From contig SRSI01000038.1 in assembly GCA_005656395.1 (NCBI GenBank), positions 620,001 to 684,000 on the forward strand: a stretch of 64,000 nucleotides of DNA, in the 5' to 3' direction. A program made the translations under genes and the position numbers. The notes under the pieces are model-generated. The model was not told the origin of the DNA, searched no databases, and saw only the letters and a list, made by a program, of their open reading frames with translations. Positions 32,232 through 43,448 of the stretch are shown one piece after another (positions within the stretch are counted from its first letter, which is position 1; the number at the start of each line of letters is the position of its first letter). The stretch comes from Strongyloides papillosus (Eukaryota; Nematoda; Chromadorea; Rhabditida; Strongyloididae).

Positions 32232-35102
32232 TTATTTGTGAGTAACCCTCGTTGGAAGGGTAGTGATCACATTATGACCTACTATCAGACAGGTCCTGTA
32301 ATTGATAATAAATTTGCCGTGATTCTTCAAAATCATGGATCAAATACTGTATTAATACCCGCTAATACTGAAATTGGTAATCTACATTCTATTGAAGAAG
32401 TAGATGATAATACTATACGGATCTCTGGTGATGAAATAATCCCAGAAGATGTCGCTTGGGAAGATTCCTTACCCAACTATCCAGAGAGTCATGCTCCTCT
32501 TACTAGAGAGCAACTAATGGATTCCATTTCTTGGACAAATTGTACTCTTTCTCCGAAGGCGAAAGAGGTGTTACAAGATATTATATGGAATAATCGTACC
32601 GCATTTTTCGAATATGATGGAAATGCTGGTCTTTATAATGGTGATGAGCGTCTCAATATTGAGTTAGCCACATCTGAATTACCTCAACGTATTCGGCCTG
32701 GTCGTAGGTCGAGAGAGATTGAGATTGAAATTGATAAGCAGGTCAAAGACATGCTTGAAAAGGGGATGATCGAACATAGTCGATCTCCTTACCTTTCTAG
32801 AGTCGTATTAGTACGAAAGAAAGACATGAAATGGCGTTTTGTCGTCGATTTCAGAGCTATTAATAAGCTCATAAAACAACAGTCACATCTTATCCCACGG
32901 ATAGATAGATTGACTGAAGAAGCTAGTGGTCATAAGTACTACAGCGTATTTGATTTGGAACAAGGATTTCATCAAATACCTCTCGATGAACATAGCAGGC
33001 GTATTGCTGCTTTTGTTACACATAGAGGAATTTACCAATATAAGGTAATGCCTATGGGACTTACTGGATCGCCAGATAAGTTTCAAGATATAATGGACAA
33101 AGTCCTAAGCAACATACCCGATTGCTATATCTACTTGGATGATATTCTCACTTGTTCTCAAGATGAGGAATCTCATATCCACAATATTAATAATATTCTG
33201 TCACGTATAGCAGAATATAACATGAAAATTACTTTAAATAAATGTCAATTTGGGCAAAAGAATGCTCAATATTTAGGATACATCATTGATTTTGATGGTA
33301 TCCATCCAAACCCTGATAAGGTTAAGGCTATCACGGATAAACGTGAACCAAAAACAGAAAAAGAGATTAAATCTTTTCTTGATGCTGTGTCGTATTTTAG
33401 AAGGCACATTAAAAATTTTTCAGCATTAGCTGAACCATTATATAGAGTTATTAACTCATATTCTTGGACATCAGAACAAGCTGATGCTTTCCAAGCCTTA
33501 AAACAGGCACTAATAAATGCTGCAGTATTGGCTCCTCCGGACCATACGGCACCATATACTATATACACCGACGCTTCATTTCAAGGCTTAGGTGCAGCTC
33601 TTACGCAAAAGGATAAACCAATTGCCTTTGCTTCAAGATCTCTGAAACCCGCAGAGAAAAATTATCCAATAATTAAATTGGAAGCTTTGGGTCTGGTTTA
33701 TGCTTTACGGCAATTTAGACCATATATTTATGGTAAACATACTAAAGTAGTTACCGACCACAAGCCATTGTTGGCTTTACTTAAAAATAAAGAGTTGACT
33801 GGTATTCTTCAACGATACCAGATGGCTATAATGGAATACGATATCACAATCGTATATCTTAAAGGGGAAGATAATCATGTTGCCGATTATCTTAGTAGGA
33901 CGGAATTTAATGCCGTTCTTCTGAAGGAAGGTCTCTTTGAAGACGTATTTCCTATAATGGAGAATCCAATGAATACTCCATATGTTATAAGTAAATTTCA
34001 TAACTTTCTTAATGAAAAAGAAAAAGATGTCATTAAAGATGGTGATATCAATGTCTTTTACAGAGGTAAACGACGTGTTTTTGTTCCTAAGGTGCTAAGG
34101 GAAGAGTTGTTGAGACGATTCCATAGCCACCCTTTAATAGGACAACATTTTGGTTTCGATAAACTAGCAGATAAATTCTGTCTTATATTCTTCTGGCCTA
34201 AGATGCTTGAAGATATGAAACGTATTTGGCAAGACTGTGAGGTATGTTGGAAAGTGAAACACCAACCCTCTAATTTAGCAGCTACCAATACTAAATCAAT
34301 CCCTAAACCTGAAGGTATTTGGGAAACTTTAAATGCTGATTATATACAGCTTGAAGATCATCTTCACGTGTTAGTGATAATAGATGAATATAGTCGTTTT
34401 GTGTATACTGCTGTTACCAAACGACAAGATCAAAATACTACACTTCTACAATTAATGAAGTGCTTCTCCACTTTTGGATTTCCAAAAGTATTACGTACAG
34501 ATGGAGGATCTGGCTTTATTGGTAATAAAGTATCAGATTACCTTAAATCTGTTAATGTTACTCATTATGTGTCATCGCCACATAATCATACTTCAAATGC
34601 TTTCGCTGAACGATTCAATCGTACAATTCGCGAAGCTATCAGAGCACAATCTGATTTATCATATACCGATGCTGTATATGCTTTAACATATGCTTATAAT
34701 CGTACAAAGCATACTTCAACAGGTTACCTACCTTTTTATTTTATTCTCAATACTGCTGATAAATTTTCAGACGAGATTGCAATTAATTCATCCCTTAGTG
34801 GTTTGAAAGATATTATACAATTCGGTCGTACCGAATTTAGTGAATCAAAGCCTAAGAGAAAAGTTCTTTCTCCAGGTATGTTTGTGATGAAACGTGTGTT
34901 ACATAAAAAGTTAAATCACACATCACACAAGAATCAAGATATATTTGAAGGTCCTTATAAAATAATTAAGCATTTACATGCGGACACATATATCATTCAA
35001 AAATGTTCTCGTACTGGTAGACTCACTGGTAGAGAAGAAAGAGTTACCACTGATAGATTGAAAATCATTCCTTCACTATCTACAACTCCTGATAACACAT
35101 AA
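32232..35102 (+). CDS. Element 2 RT - RNase H - integrase (second part of the polyprotein, same frame)
   Basis: Open from directly after the TGA to TAA at 35100; the first GTG at 32238 gives 954 residues, but a separate start is unlikely. Numbered from there: RT 160-350 with YLDD at 299-302; RNase H with D445, E482, D507 and D550; integrase zinc region with CEVC at 667-670; catalytic D701, D755, E791 with DD35E spacing; C-terminal domain with the GPY/F-like FEGPYKI motif. No AT-hook tail, unlike element 1. All catalytic residues are kept, so the TGA is the only visible defect. Confidence 0.92.
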   Translation, partial: LFVSNPRWKGSDHIMTYYQTGPVIDNKFAVILQNHGSNTVLIPANTEIGNLHSIEEVDDNTIRISGDEIIPEDVAWEDSLPNYPESHAPLTREQLMDSISWTNCTLSPKAKEVLQDIIWNNRTAFFEYDGNAGLYNGDERLNIELATSELPQRIRPGRRSREIEIEIDKQVKDMLEKGMIEHSRSPYLSRVVLVRKKDMKWRFVVDFRAINKLIKQQSHLIPRIDRLTEEASGHKYYSVFDLEQGFHQIPLDEHSRRIAAFVTHRGIYQYKVMPMGLTGSPDKFQDIMDKVLSNIPDCYIYLDDILTCSQDEESHIHNINNILSRIAEYNMKITLNKCQFGQKNAQYLGYIIDFDGIHPNPDKVKAITDKREPKTEKEIKSFLDAVSYFRRHIKNFSALAEPLYRVINSYSWTSEQADAFQALKQALINAAVLAPPDHTAPYTIYTDASFQGLGAALTQKDKPIAFASRSLKPAEKNYPIIKLEALGLVYALRQFRPYIYGKHTKVVTDHKPLLALLKNKELTGILQRYQMAIMEYDITIVYLKGEDNHVADYLSRTEFNAVLLKEGLFEDVFPIMENPMNTPYVISKFHNFLNEKEKDVIKDGDINVFYRGKRRVFVPKVLREELLRRFHSHPLIGQHFGFDKLADKFCLIFFWPKMLEDMKRIWQDCEVCWKVKHQPSNLAATNTKSIPKPEGIWETLNADYIQLEDHLHVLVIIDEYSRFVYTAVTKRQDQNTTLLQLMKCFSTFGFPKVLRTDGGSGFIGNKVSDYLKSVNVTHYVSSPHNHTSNAFAERFNRTIREAIRAQSDLSYTDAVYALTYAYNRTKHTSTGYLPFYFILNTADKFSDEIAINSSLSGLKDIIQFGRTEFSESKPKRKVLSPGMFVMKRVLHKKLNHTSHKNQDIFEGPYKIIKHLHADTYIIQKCSRTGRLTGREERVTTDRLKIIPSLSTTPDNT

Positions 35103-36120
35103 TTTTACATGTTATATAATGTTTTTGTGCATTCGGCACATATAAATATAAAAATATACTTGAACACTTTCAATTTTGACATTTTTACTATTATCCACAT
35201 ATGGAATGGATACACATGCAATTGATAAATACATTAATCAAATTAAACGATTTTGATAAATTTAAAATTTATTTTCAACAAAAATGGTACTTGTTACCTC
35301 AATTTGGTGTATTTTATACTCTCTTTCGACTAGACGTCTGAAAAGGGGAGGACATACACACAATTTTGCAACAAGTGACACACTTTGCAAAAAAAAAAAA
35401 AAAATAATATTGTATATGCATCAGACATATACAAAGGAAAGTCCAATTAAGGAATAAAATAATCATTCAATCAAAAGTATACAACATAATTATATCAATA
35501 AGTTATTTTAAAATAACTAAATAAAAAAGTATCTTTTAAATAAAGTACTTAGTTATACAATGTCGTGTAGACAAAGTTATCAACACTAAAGGATATAAAA
35601 ATATCTAAGACGTTGATATTATGATATTTACAAAATATGAAATATCATATTTGGTGTTCAACTTTAGAAATATCAGATCAAAACAACTAAAAAAAAACAA
35701 AACATTACAAATGTACTAAGAGAATTATAAAAAACAGCCTTATATTGAATAAAATATTAACTAGTAAACTGAACAATAAAAAATCAAAAGACAATGAATA
35801 TAACCACTTGGAATTTTTATTATTTATCAATATCCTGACAAAACAATGATTTAAAAAGAATAAGAATAATTCTTAAAGCTTATATATATATACAAAAACA
35901 AAACAACTTTTGATGATTACAAAATAAAGCATTGATGGATTAAAATATCAATGATCAAATACCAAATTAATAATATATGTCTATCTTCTGGCTATTGCCA
36001 AAGAAAAAACAGTAGGATTATTAAAGAAAAATCAAATATCAAATACCAGAAATATTATTACTAACTTCGTCTACCTATTGTTTAACAAATAAAATTCCCA
36101 GATCGCTACGAAGTAGCTGA
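35103..36120 (+). other. 3' region of element 2, with an extra polypurine tract
   Basis: About 1 kb without an ORF. AAAAGGGGAGG at 35341 resembles the terminal tract at 36121; both follow a CTG context. An A16 run lies at about 35389. Unlike element 1, no opposite-strand ORF was seen here. Confidence 0.6.
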
Positions 36121-36129
36121 AAAGGGAAT
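36121..36129 (+). promoter_or_regulatory. Polypurine tract of element 2
   Basis: AAAAGGGAA directly before the 3' LTR. Confidence 0.85.
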
Positions 36130-36308
36130 GTAACGCTTCCAGAAGGCGTTATTCAAAAAAACCAATATAAATACCAAGACAAATTCACTTTATGTGTGAG
36201 ATAATTGAACATAGAATATATTGTACCGAGGTTCTATTAATAAAAGGTTTTATTTATATATTTCGTTTCATATCACCCGAGGATAGCACCTCGTTAAAAA
36301 AGCTTATA
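36130..36308 (+). repeat. Element 2 3' LTR
   Basis: Matches the 5' LTR with about three substitutions (for example CC to TT near position 9). Followed by target duplication ATTG. The end could be off by one base. Confidence 0.92.
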
Positions 36309-36370
36309 ATTGAAACTATGGTTTTTTGATAAAACAATAGTATAAATACACCTTCTATGTAAAAGGAGTT

Positions 36371-36457
36371 TCCAACCAACCGGATTCGAACCAGTGATCT
36401 AAGGATATCAGCAATTAAATCTACAGTCCTCCGCTCTACCAACTGAGCTATGGTTGG
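36371..36457 (-). tRNA. tRNA-Tyr(GUA) with a 14-nt intron
   Basis: 87 nt on the minus strand. Acceptor arms CCAACCA and TGGTTGG pair fully, with the C1-G72 pair typical of eukaryotic tRNA-Tyr, and the discriminator is A. The anticodon loop CTGTAG is followed by an intron at 36407-36420. A T4 terminator follows. It is divergent from tRNA-Lys(CUU) at 40013, with a MULE inserted in the spacer. Confidence 0.95.
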
Positions 36458-36729
36458 CTAACGAAAAGATGGCGCACTTTTCCACAAAATATAATTTAAA
36501 ATCCACCAGAGTTCATCGATCTTCACTACTATTTTTTAGTGTTTTTTCATTGTTTTTTGGTTGTTAGATAATTTTTATAAACATATGAATATATTTAAAA
36601 TATATAAGTATGTAATAATTTTTTAATTTAATGAAATGTTTTAATATTAAATCGTTTAATTTTCACTCAAATTGTTGCTTATATTTTCTTTTAAAATTTG
36701 TTAATATTCAAAAATTAAAAAATTAATTT

Positions 36730-39700
36730 GGGAGAGGGGACATTCGCTTGTCCATGGGTAAGCGAAATGGCTTTTTTTGTAACAAACAAAATATGGACAA
36801 GCGAAAAGTCATTTTTTTTATTTTGCACTAACACAATAATTAGGATAATTTATAGTAGCATAAAAAACATTTTTGATGAAAAATATTGTTTTGATAAGGT
36901 AATTTTTTTTAAAATTTGCTAAAAGTAATTAAAAAAATCTACTTTTTTTATTATTATCTATCTATAAATGTCATAAAATGTATTACAAAAATTGTGATAA
37001 ACTTAAAATTGAATTGGTTGGTCTTTTCCGAACAAGGTCTCTAAATTATTTAAAAATAATGAAATGTTTGATTTTAATGTTTAATAAGGAGTAAAAAATT
37101 AGATGATTTTTTTATTATAAAATAACGTCATATAAAGTAGATTGATTCATTTTGTTATTTTGTTTAATCATGCTTGATTACAGAGAAATTTTTTGTTCTA
37201 GTTTTCCCGATTACATATTAAAAAAAATCTATGATATTTTTAAGAACCATCCGACATATGGTGCTCGTCGTGTTCTTGAGGAATTGGGAAAATCATTTAA
37301 CCAGGTAATAATATCTTGTTTTTAAATCTGACTATACAATATTTTGTAATATATAAGCATAAAAAACTATATTTAGTAGGTAGTACTTAGTATAATATTT
37401 GATCTATTATTATGTTGTCCTTTTAAATACTATAAAATCATCTCAATTTTTTATGTTACTTTTGGGCATTCGTTTTTTTTAATAGATTTTCTATGATTTT
37501 TTTTTAAAAAAAAACACATAATTTTTATTTATTTATTGATAAAGTTTGTGTCATTGCATCAGTTTGTCTAGCAATGCCGTCGATATCATCACGTATAGGA
37601 ATTAGTAGAAAAAGTCTATGAATGTATGTTATAAATGCAATTTTTTAATTTTTAAAAATTGCTAGAAATTTTATCTTGTGAATTTTTTGTCTGTTGAAAA
37701 TGCATTTACATTGATTTTACTTACTTTTCTAAATTAGAAAAGTCAACTTTTAAATTCTTTTTTTAATTTAGTAAAAATGTATCGAAAATATTTAAAATTT
37801 TTGAAAAATTTAAATTCTTAAAAAAATAGTTTTTTTTAGTTTAAATATGTTTTTATAAAACTTTTTTGATTAATTATATATATAATCATTTTTGTTTTTG
37901 TTAATTTTTTTTAGGATTCACTGATGCTTTCAGAAAGTAGTATAAGAATTTATAAAAAAAATTTTTATGATTTAAAAGAATGCAAGTACAATCGGTTGAA
38001 TATAGACCTGTAATAAATTCAAATATTATTACTCAAAAATCAAGTCCATGTATACTTGATTTACATACAATATATAGAAAAAATAGCATATGTTTTTTTA
38101 CTTTTTCTGGTGATAACTTATTAACATGGAAAGGATACAGATATATCTATAATGTTGTACCGGAAGAAAGAATTTGCTGTGGTTGTAAAAAAATCAGACA
38201 AGTTTCGAAAAAGAGCAGCGACAAAAAATTTGGGCAAATCCATAATGATGGTTGCGAGTCTATTGAGTTTTTGTCTGTTTACTTGAGAAATGTTTTTATT
38301 GAGATTTGTAATGAAATCAGTGATGGGTCAATACCTCCTGTTGATGCATATCGCTTATTTTTAAGTAAAATCGCTTTAGATTGCAGTACTAAATACAATG
38401 TTTCGTATGAACAAGTAGTACAGAGTAAACACATGGAAAATAAATGTGTATATGTTGATGCTTTCAAGAAACAAAAACATAGAAATATGAAAAAGTTAGT
38501 AGATAAAGTAGGAAAATGTCTTTATGATGAAAACTCACAATATATTCACTATTCTGAAGATGAATCATTTATTATGATTGTAAGTGATAAAATGTTAGAT
38601 ATCTTTTGCAGTAGTGATACGTTAATAATGGATGAGACATTTAAATCATGTCCTAAAGAATTCAATCAACTTTTTGGAATACATTCAGTTGACAAATTCT
38701 CAAGAAATGGTATTTGTTTAATTTATATACTTACTTTATCAAGAACTGTTGATGTGTATTCTAAAGCTTTTACCTATCTTCGTAATTTGTGTGAAAGTAG
38801 AAAACAAATTACAAATATTCCATTTAATCATAACAAATGTGTAATAAGTGATAAAGAAATAAATGTTGTTAAAGCCTTTTCAAATATATTTCCACAAACA
38901 AATCATAAATTGTGTTTATTTCATTATAGACGTACTATTTCAAGAAAATTACGTCAGTATGATCTATTGTATACTAAGAAAGGAAATAATTTTATATTGT
39001 CTCAAGATAATATGCATTATAGAAATCAATTAAAAAAATGTTTGAAAGAAGCAAAAGTAATTTTATTTAATTTACCGTTTTTAGATACAAGACATCTTAC
39101 TTATTGCTTTTATGCTTTTGTAGTAACCCGAATTAATAAGTTTCCCAATCACAATAAGTTTGTTTGGTACTTTAGAAAAAACTGGCTAAAACCATATCAA
39201 GATTATCATCCAGAAATGATTTGTCATCGATATACACATATATGTACTAGTAATAATGCAGAAGTATATCATTCATCGTTAAATTGAAGCCACTTGATGG
39301 GAGAAAAATCATCTTTAGATAATTTTTTAAATTCAATAAAAATTTTTGATAATGAAGAATTTACAAAATATCATTTATATAAGCGCTATGAGACAACACG
39401 AGCTGATTTAAGGACGCATTTGGAACTAGATTACGACGATAAAGAAAGTTACTTACTCTCTATATTATAATCTCATTTTGTTGTTTCTATAATTAACTAC
39501 TTTGATGTATAATATTTTCGTAGTTTCTCACATATCTAATAAACAATTTTATTGTAAATAAACATTTTTTTAACTTATACAACAATTATTCTTAAATAAA
39601 TAAAATTTAGAATAATACAAAACATAATTTTTAACTGAAAAAATTCGCTTACCCACATTTTGTATGAAAAAAAAATATACCATTTCGCTTGTCCATGGGT

Positions 39701-39777
39701 AGGTAAACAAAATGGCATTTTTAAAAAAAAAAAAGAAAAAATGTTGGTAACCGTGGACAAGCAATGTCCACCGTCTC
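36730..39777 (+). mobile_element. Mutator-like element (MULE) with 9-bp target duplication
   Basis: Ends GGGAGAGGGGACATTCGCTT on the left and, inverted, GAGACGGTGGACATTGCTTG on the right. Flanked by the 9-bp duplication AATTAATTT (36721-36729 and 39778-39786). The inverted ends extend over more than 100 bp and contain internal inverted copies of GCTTGTCCAT, so each end can fold on itself. It encodes a decayed FLYWCH/MULE-type transposase. Removing it leaves a tRNA-Tyr/tRNA-Lys spacer of about 500 bp. Confidence 0.9.
37170..39470 (+). pseudogene. MULE transposase gene, spliced and decayed
   Basis: The main frame (37980-39287) has an N-terminal FLYWCH-like zinc region (residues about 40-95, WKGYRY and C/H ligands). 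A MULE catalytic core follows, with D in LIMDETFKS, D in CVISDKEINV, the CLFHYRR motif and a late E in SNNAEVYHS. TGA at 39285-39287 interrupts it; the same frame continues to TAA at 39470. A likely first exon is 37170-37304 (45 codons, ending NQ before GTAATA). It joins an acceptor TTTTTTTTAG at 37914. The second exon opens in another frame and shifts to the main frame near 37975. So at least one frameshift and one stop are present. Confidence 0.75.
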
Positions 39778-40012
39778 AATTAATTTATTTTACATTGAGA
39801 GCAAAATAAAAGCTATTTATAGTTTCAAATTAATGTAATTTTTATAAAAAGCGTTTTATTATTTGAATTTTCTATTAAATTGTCAAAAATACTTTTATTC
39901 AACATTGTTAAACATTATTAAACATTTCTGTGAAGAAATCGTTATAACAAAACTATTTGCCGAGTTCTCCACAAAATAATTTTTTTGTGTAGAATTAGGA
40001 GACGCCTACCAA

Positions 40013-40085
40013 GCCCGGTTAGCTCAGTCGGTAGAGCACCAGACTCTTAATCTGGCTGTCGCGGGTTCGAGCCCCGCATCGGGCT
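40013..40085 (+). tRNA. tRNA-Lys(CUU)
   Basis: A 73-nt cloverleaf. Acceptor arms GCCCGGT and ATCGGGC, anticodon loop CTCTTAA giving CTT, T-loop TTCGAGC, T5 terminator. The discriminator is T, as in the tRNA-Lys(UUU) of this window. Confidence 0.95.
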
Positions 40086-40705
40086 TACTTTTTGGATGTA
40101 AATTAAACTTTAACTATCTAATAACATTTCTTATTCGTATTTAACAATACAGTAATTTTGTATAATGAATTATCTTTAAATATTATAAATTGCAACTAAT
40201 TTTTAACAAACCCTCTATAGTTTAAAAATTTTTTAATAAAAAGCAATTTTTTTTTGTTTCGGTAAATTTAATATTAAAACTTTCATTAATAGCATTAAAC
40301 AATATTTTGAATGTGACTACTATCTATAAAATATAATGTTTTAAAATTTGTGTTGCCTTTTTGCAAACAGATATTTTATTATTAATTCAATTAATTAAAT
40401 ATTTCTAGATCGTATTCTACTATTTTAACTAAATACAATCTTTTTTATTTCTATGCAGTCTAATGTAATAATTTTTTTATCAATAAATATACATTTTATC
40501 AAAATCATTATTTTTTATAAATCATTTTCATTATGATCCGATATGCCTTTGTTGTATCTTTAATAATTTAAAAAACGGTTTTGTCAAGTTTTTACATCTT
40601 AAGACTTTTGATTTACTGTAAATTATAAAAAATAATAAATTAAAAAGGTAAAAATAAAATTTTAGGAACAAAGTACTTAAAAACACAAATAATACGTACT
40701 TATGA
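40086..40705. other. Gene-free AT-rich stretch
   Basis: Nothing recognisable between tRNA-Lys(CUU) and the mariner element. Confidence 0.55.
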
Positions 40706-40707
40706 TA

Positions 40708-41980
40708 TTAGGTTGTTACATATGAAATGACTGTTTTTTACTCTAATTTTTAAATACGCATAACTTTACTAAAAATTAATATTTTTATTCAAAATAAAAA
40801 CTATTAGAATCTACACATTGTTGCCAACGAGATACAAGCTTATTTATTCCATTAGCATAAAAATCCGGGGTTCTAGATTTAATGAAAGTTTCAAAGGCAG
40901 TTTTTATGTCCTCATCGTTTCTGAAGATTTTCTCCGTTAAGAAGTTATCGAGATGTTTGAAAAAGTGGAAATCTGTTGAAGCATGGTCAGATGAATATGC
41001 GGGATTAGGCAGTGTTTCATAACCTAATTCGTTCAGTTTCTGGAGGGTCTTCTTTGAAACATGAGGTTTTGTGTTATCATGGAGGAGAATTGGCTCTTTT
41101 CTATTGACTAAGCAGGCATTTTTTGAGACAATTTTTGATGCATTTCTTCAAGCACTTGACAATAGGACTCTGAATTAATAGTTTCTCCAGGTTTCATGAA
41201 CTTATAATGAATGGCTCCTACAGCAGACCACCAAACAGTTACCATAACTTTCATTGGGGTCAATTTGGGTTTTGGAGCTTCATTTTTGTCCAACCATTGT
41301 CCAGTTCTTTTACGATTGTCGTACAGAATCCACTTTTCGTCACAAGTTATAAGACGACTTAGAAATGGGCCATTTTTGTTCCTTAAAATGAGGGAAGAAC
41401 AAACCTCAAAACGACACATCTTTTGATAGTCGTTTAATTCATCAGGTACCCATTTGTCAAGCTTTTTCGTCTTTTCTATCTCTTTTAAGTGACAGGAAAT
41501 TGTTGATGTAGATACATTTAAGTCTTCTCCAAGACTCCTGACAGTTGCACGTGGATTGGTTTCGACAGCTTCCCGTAATTCATCGTTATCAATCACGGTC
41601 TCAGGTCTCCCACGCTCTTCATTCTCGAGGTCTTCACTACCTTCTTTGAATTTTCTAAACCATCTTTGTACAGTAGAAACAGAGACAAGATCTTCTCCGA
41701 AAGATTCATTAATTTGTTGAGTTGTTTTTGCAGCATTAGTACCACGTTTGAACTCATAAAGTATAATAGCACGAATGTCACGTTTTGAAACATAGTTTGT
41801 TTTTGAAATAATTTGAAGATAAATAGAGCTCATGGCAACAATATATATATCATCGTGTACAGAAGATTTAGGAGAATCTAACAGTTTGTTTAATTATACC
41901 AAAACAAAACAAATCTTTTAAGAAAAGGCGCGCCAAACAACGCGCATTAAAAAACAGTCACTTCATATGTAACAACCTAA
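40708..41980 (-). mobile_element. mariner element (Tc1/mariner superfamily)
   Basis: 1273 bp, flanked by TA on both sides (40706-40707 and 41981-41982). Terminal inverted repeats of about 33 bp begin TTAGGTTGTTACATATGAA and differ at one position. The size is normal for a full-length mariner. The transposase on the minus strand has one frameshift. Confidence 0.93.
40785..41833 (-). pseudogene. mariner transposase, one frameshift
   Basis: About 349 codons in total, full length for the family. It is similar in layout to the mariner part of SETMAR. The intact N-terminal 241 codons (41108-41833) hold two helix-turn-helix regions (SVSTVQRWFRKF; NVSTSTISCHL) and the first catalytic Asp in TCDEKW. 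A one-base loss near 41105 shifts the frame. The rest carries the second Asp in LLHDNTKPH and the third in SSDHASTD (DD34D class), then ends at 40785. Otherwise little decayed. Confidence 0.92.
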
Positions 41981-42251
41981 TATAAAAATTAAGTAAATTT
42001 TAAAATAGCAGTAATCAATTTAGATAATATATGTATATTTTTTTAAATGCATAGTCATTTTAGATATTTTTTTATACTAAAGAAAAAAATGTTTTTGTTT
42101 AATAAAACTTCAGGAAATTGTATAATTATAGTAATGAATTATTAAAATGTACCTTACTTATAAAAAATTGTAATTTTTATTCTACTGAAAAATTCTAAAA
42201 TAAATTAAAAAAACTTTTATATATAAATATATGAAAAAGTCCAAAAGATAA

Positions 42252-42324
42252 CGATCCTGGCAGGATTCGAACCTACAATCTTCTGCTCCGTAGGCAGACG
42301 CGTTATCCATTGCGCCACAGGACC
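42252..42324 (-). tRNA. tRNA-Arg(ACG)
   Basis: A 73-nt cloverleaf on the minus strand. Acceptor arms GGTCCTG and CAGGATC pair with one G-T, and the discriminator is G. The anticodon loop CTACGGA gives ACG, read as inosine-CG. Divergent from tRNA-Glu at 43377. Confidence 0.95.
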
Positions 42325-43376
42325 GTGAGGAAGGACACAACCTACTTCTCAACTAATATACTATGATAATGAAGGAGTATGCTTGTTATAATCATATTTC
42401 TTCGTTATAGTATTTTTCCATGAACAAATAATAAATATTATCTTTATATTATTTTAAATGTTAAATAATTTCCTAATTTAAAGAGTTTTATTAAAAAATT
42501 ATAAATTTAGTATTTATTTTTAGTACATTGCTGTTGTATTATAATATCATAAAGAAACATCATATACTCTAAGTAGCCATTGTTATTAAACTATTTATGA
42601 TTAGCATTAAATGGTTTTTTTTAAACAGATTCTTTTGCTAATTAATAAAGTCAAAATTGTCATTTATTTATTCCATAAAATGTAATTTTGCATATCAAAC
42701 GTTCTTTTATAAACAAAAATTAAATTTTTAACTTACTTTAAAGTAATTTTTTTATAAATTTTTTATCTTTTTGATAATTCAATGATATACTACTAAAAAA
42801 ATATTCTCACATTCTGACATTTTTCAAACTTTAAAAAAACCCAGTAATTCGAAAAAATAAAATCTAAAGAAATTACCTCTTAATAAAACTAAAAAAATAA
42901 AGTGATTAGAGAATATAGTAATAAAACATTAGAAAATATTGATATTATTTGAAATAACTTGTATATAGAAGAAAAATAAAAAATTAATTAAAACAGTAAA
43001 TATTTATTTATACAATAATTAACAGTTTAAAAATAATTTTTTATATTTAAAAACCATTTAATGCAAATTACTATTTTTTCATTAAAAAATTAATTGCTAT
43101 AATTTAATGAAAAACAAAAATGAATAAATGTTTTTAATCTTGAATTGATAATATGACACTATTGATAGAGCATTCATTGCAATATGATATTAATATAAAT
43201 TCAAACTTTCAATTTTTTAAATATTTTTTTACTAAATGTATTTGATTAATAATTATTAACATTCCTAATATAATTTTTTTACAATTTAAGTAAAAAACAA
43301 GAAATATTGTAGTTTAAATGATAATGTCACATAATGTCAACTTGTTATAAAGGAGTAGAGCATTCCCTGCGAGGCG
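42325..43376. repeat. tRNA-pair spacer, copy C
   Basis: About 1.05 kb, aligning by eye along almost its whole length with 47473-48996. Shared blocks include TGTAATTTTGCATATCAAA, GATTAGAGAATAT, TTGAAATAACTTGTATA and GATAATGTCAC. No ORF. Confidence 0.85.
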
Positions 43377-43448
43377 TCCCATGTAGTCTAGTGGTTATGA
43401 TTTGCGGCTCTCACCCGCAAGGCCCGGGTTCGATTCCCGGCATGGGAA
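43377..43448 (+). tRNA. tRNA-Glu(CUC)
   Basis: A 72-nt cloverleaf. Acceptor arms TCCCATG and CATGGGA pair fully, anticodon loop CTCTCAC gives CTC, T-arm CCGGGTTCGATTCCCGG, T4 terminator. Divergent from tRNA-Arg. Confidence 0.96.

Larger units (their letters stand above)
27575..36308 (+). mobile_element. Ty3/gypsy LTR retrotransposon (element 2)
   Basis: 8.7 kb, bounded by LTRs of about 180 bp and by target duplications ATTG (27571-27574 and 36309-36312). It has a tRNA-Gln primer binding site and one long frame broken by a single TGA at 32229. The LTRs differ at about three positions, so it is older than elements 1 and 3. Before insertion, tRNA-Ala and tRNA-Tyr would have been about 320 bp apart; the right LTR now ends 62 bp from the 3' end of tRNA-Tyr. 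Confidence 0.94.

Noticed and set aside
32229..39287. Reassignment of TGA to an amino acid, suggested by in-frame TGA in element 2 and in the MULE.
   Set aside because: TAA also interrupts the pseudogenes, both carriers of TGA look older than the intact elements, and elements 1 and 3 are free of in-frame TGA. Mutation is simpler.
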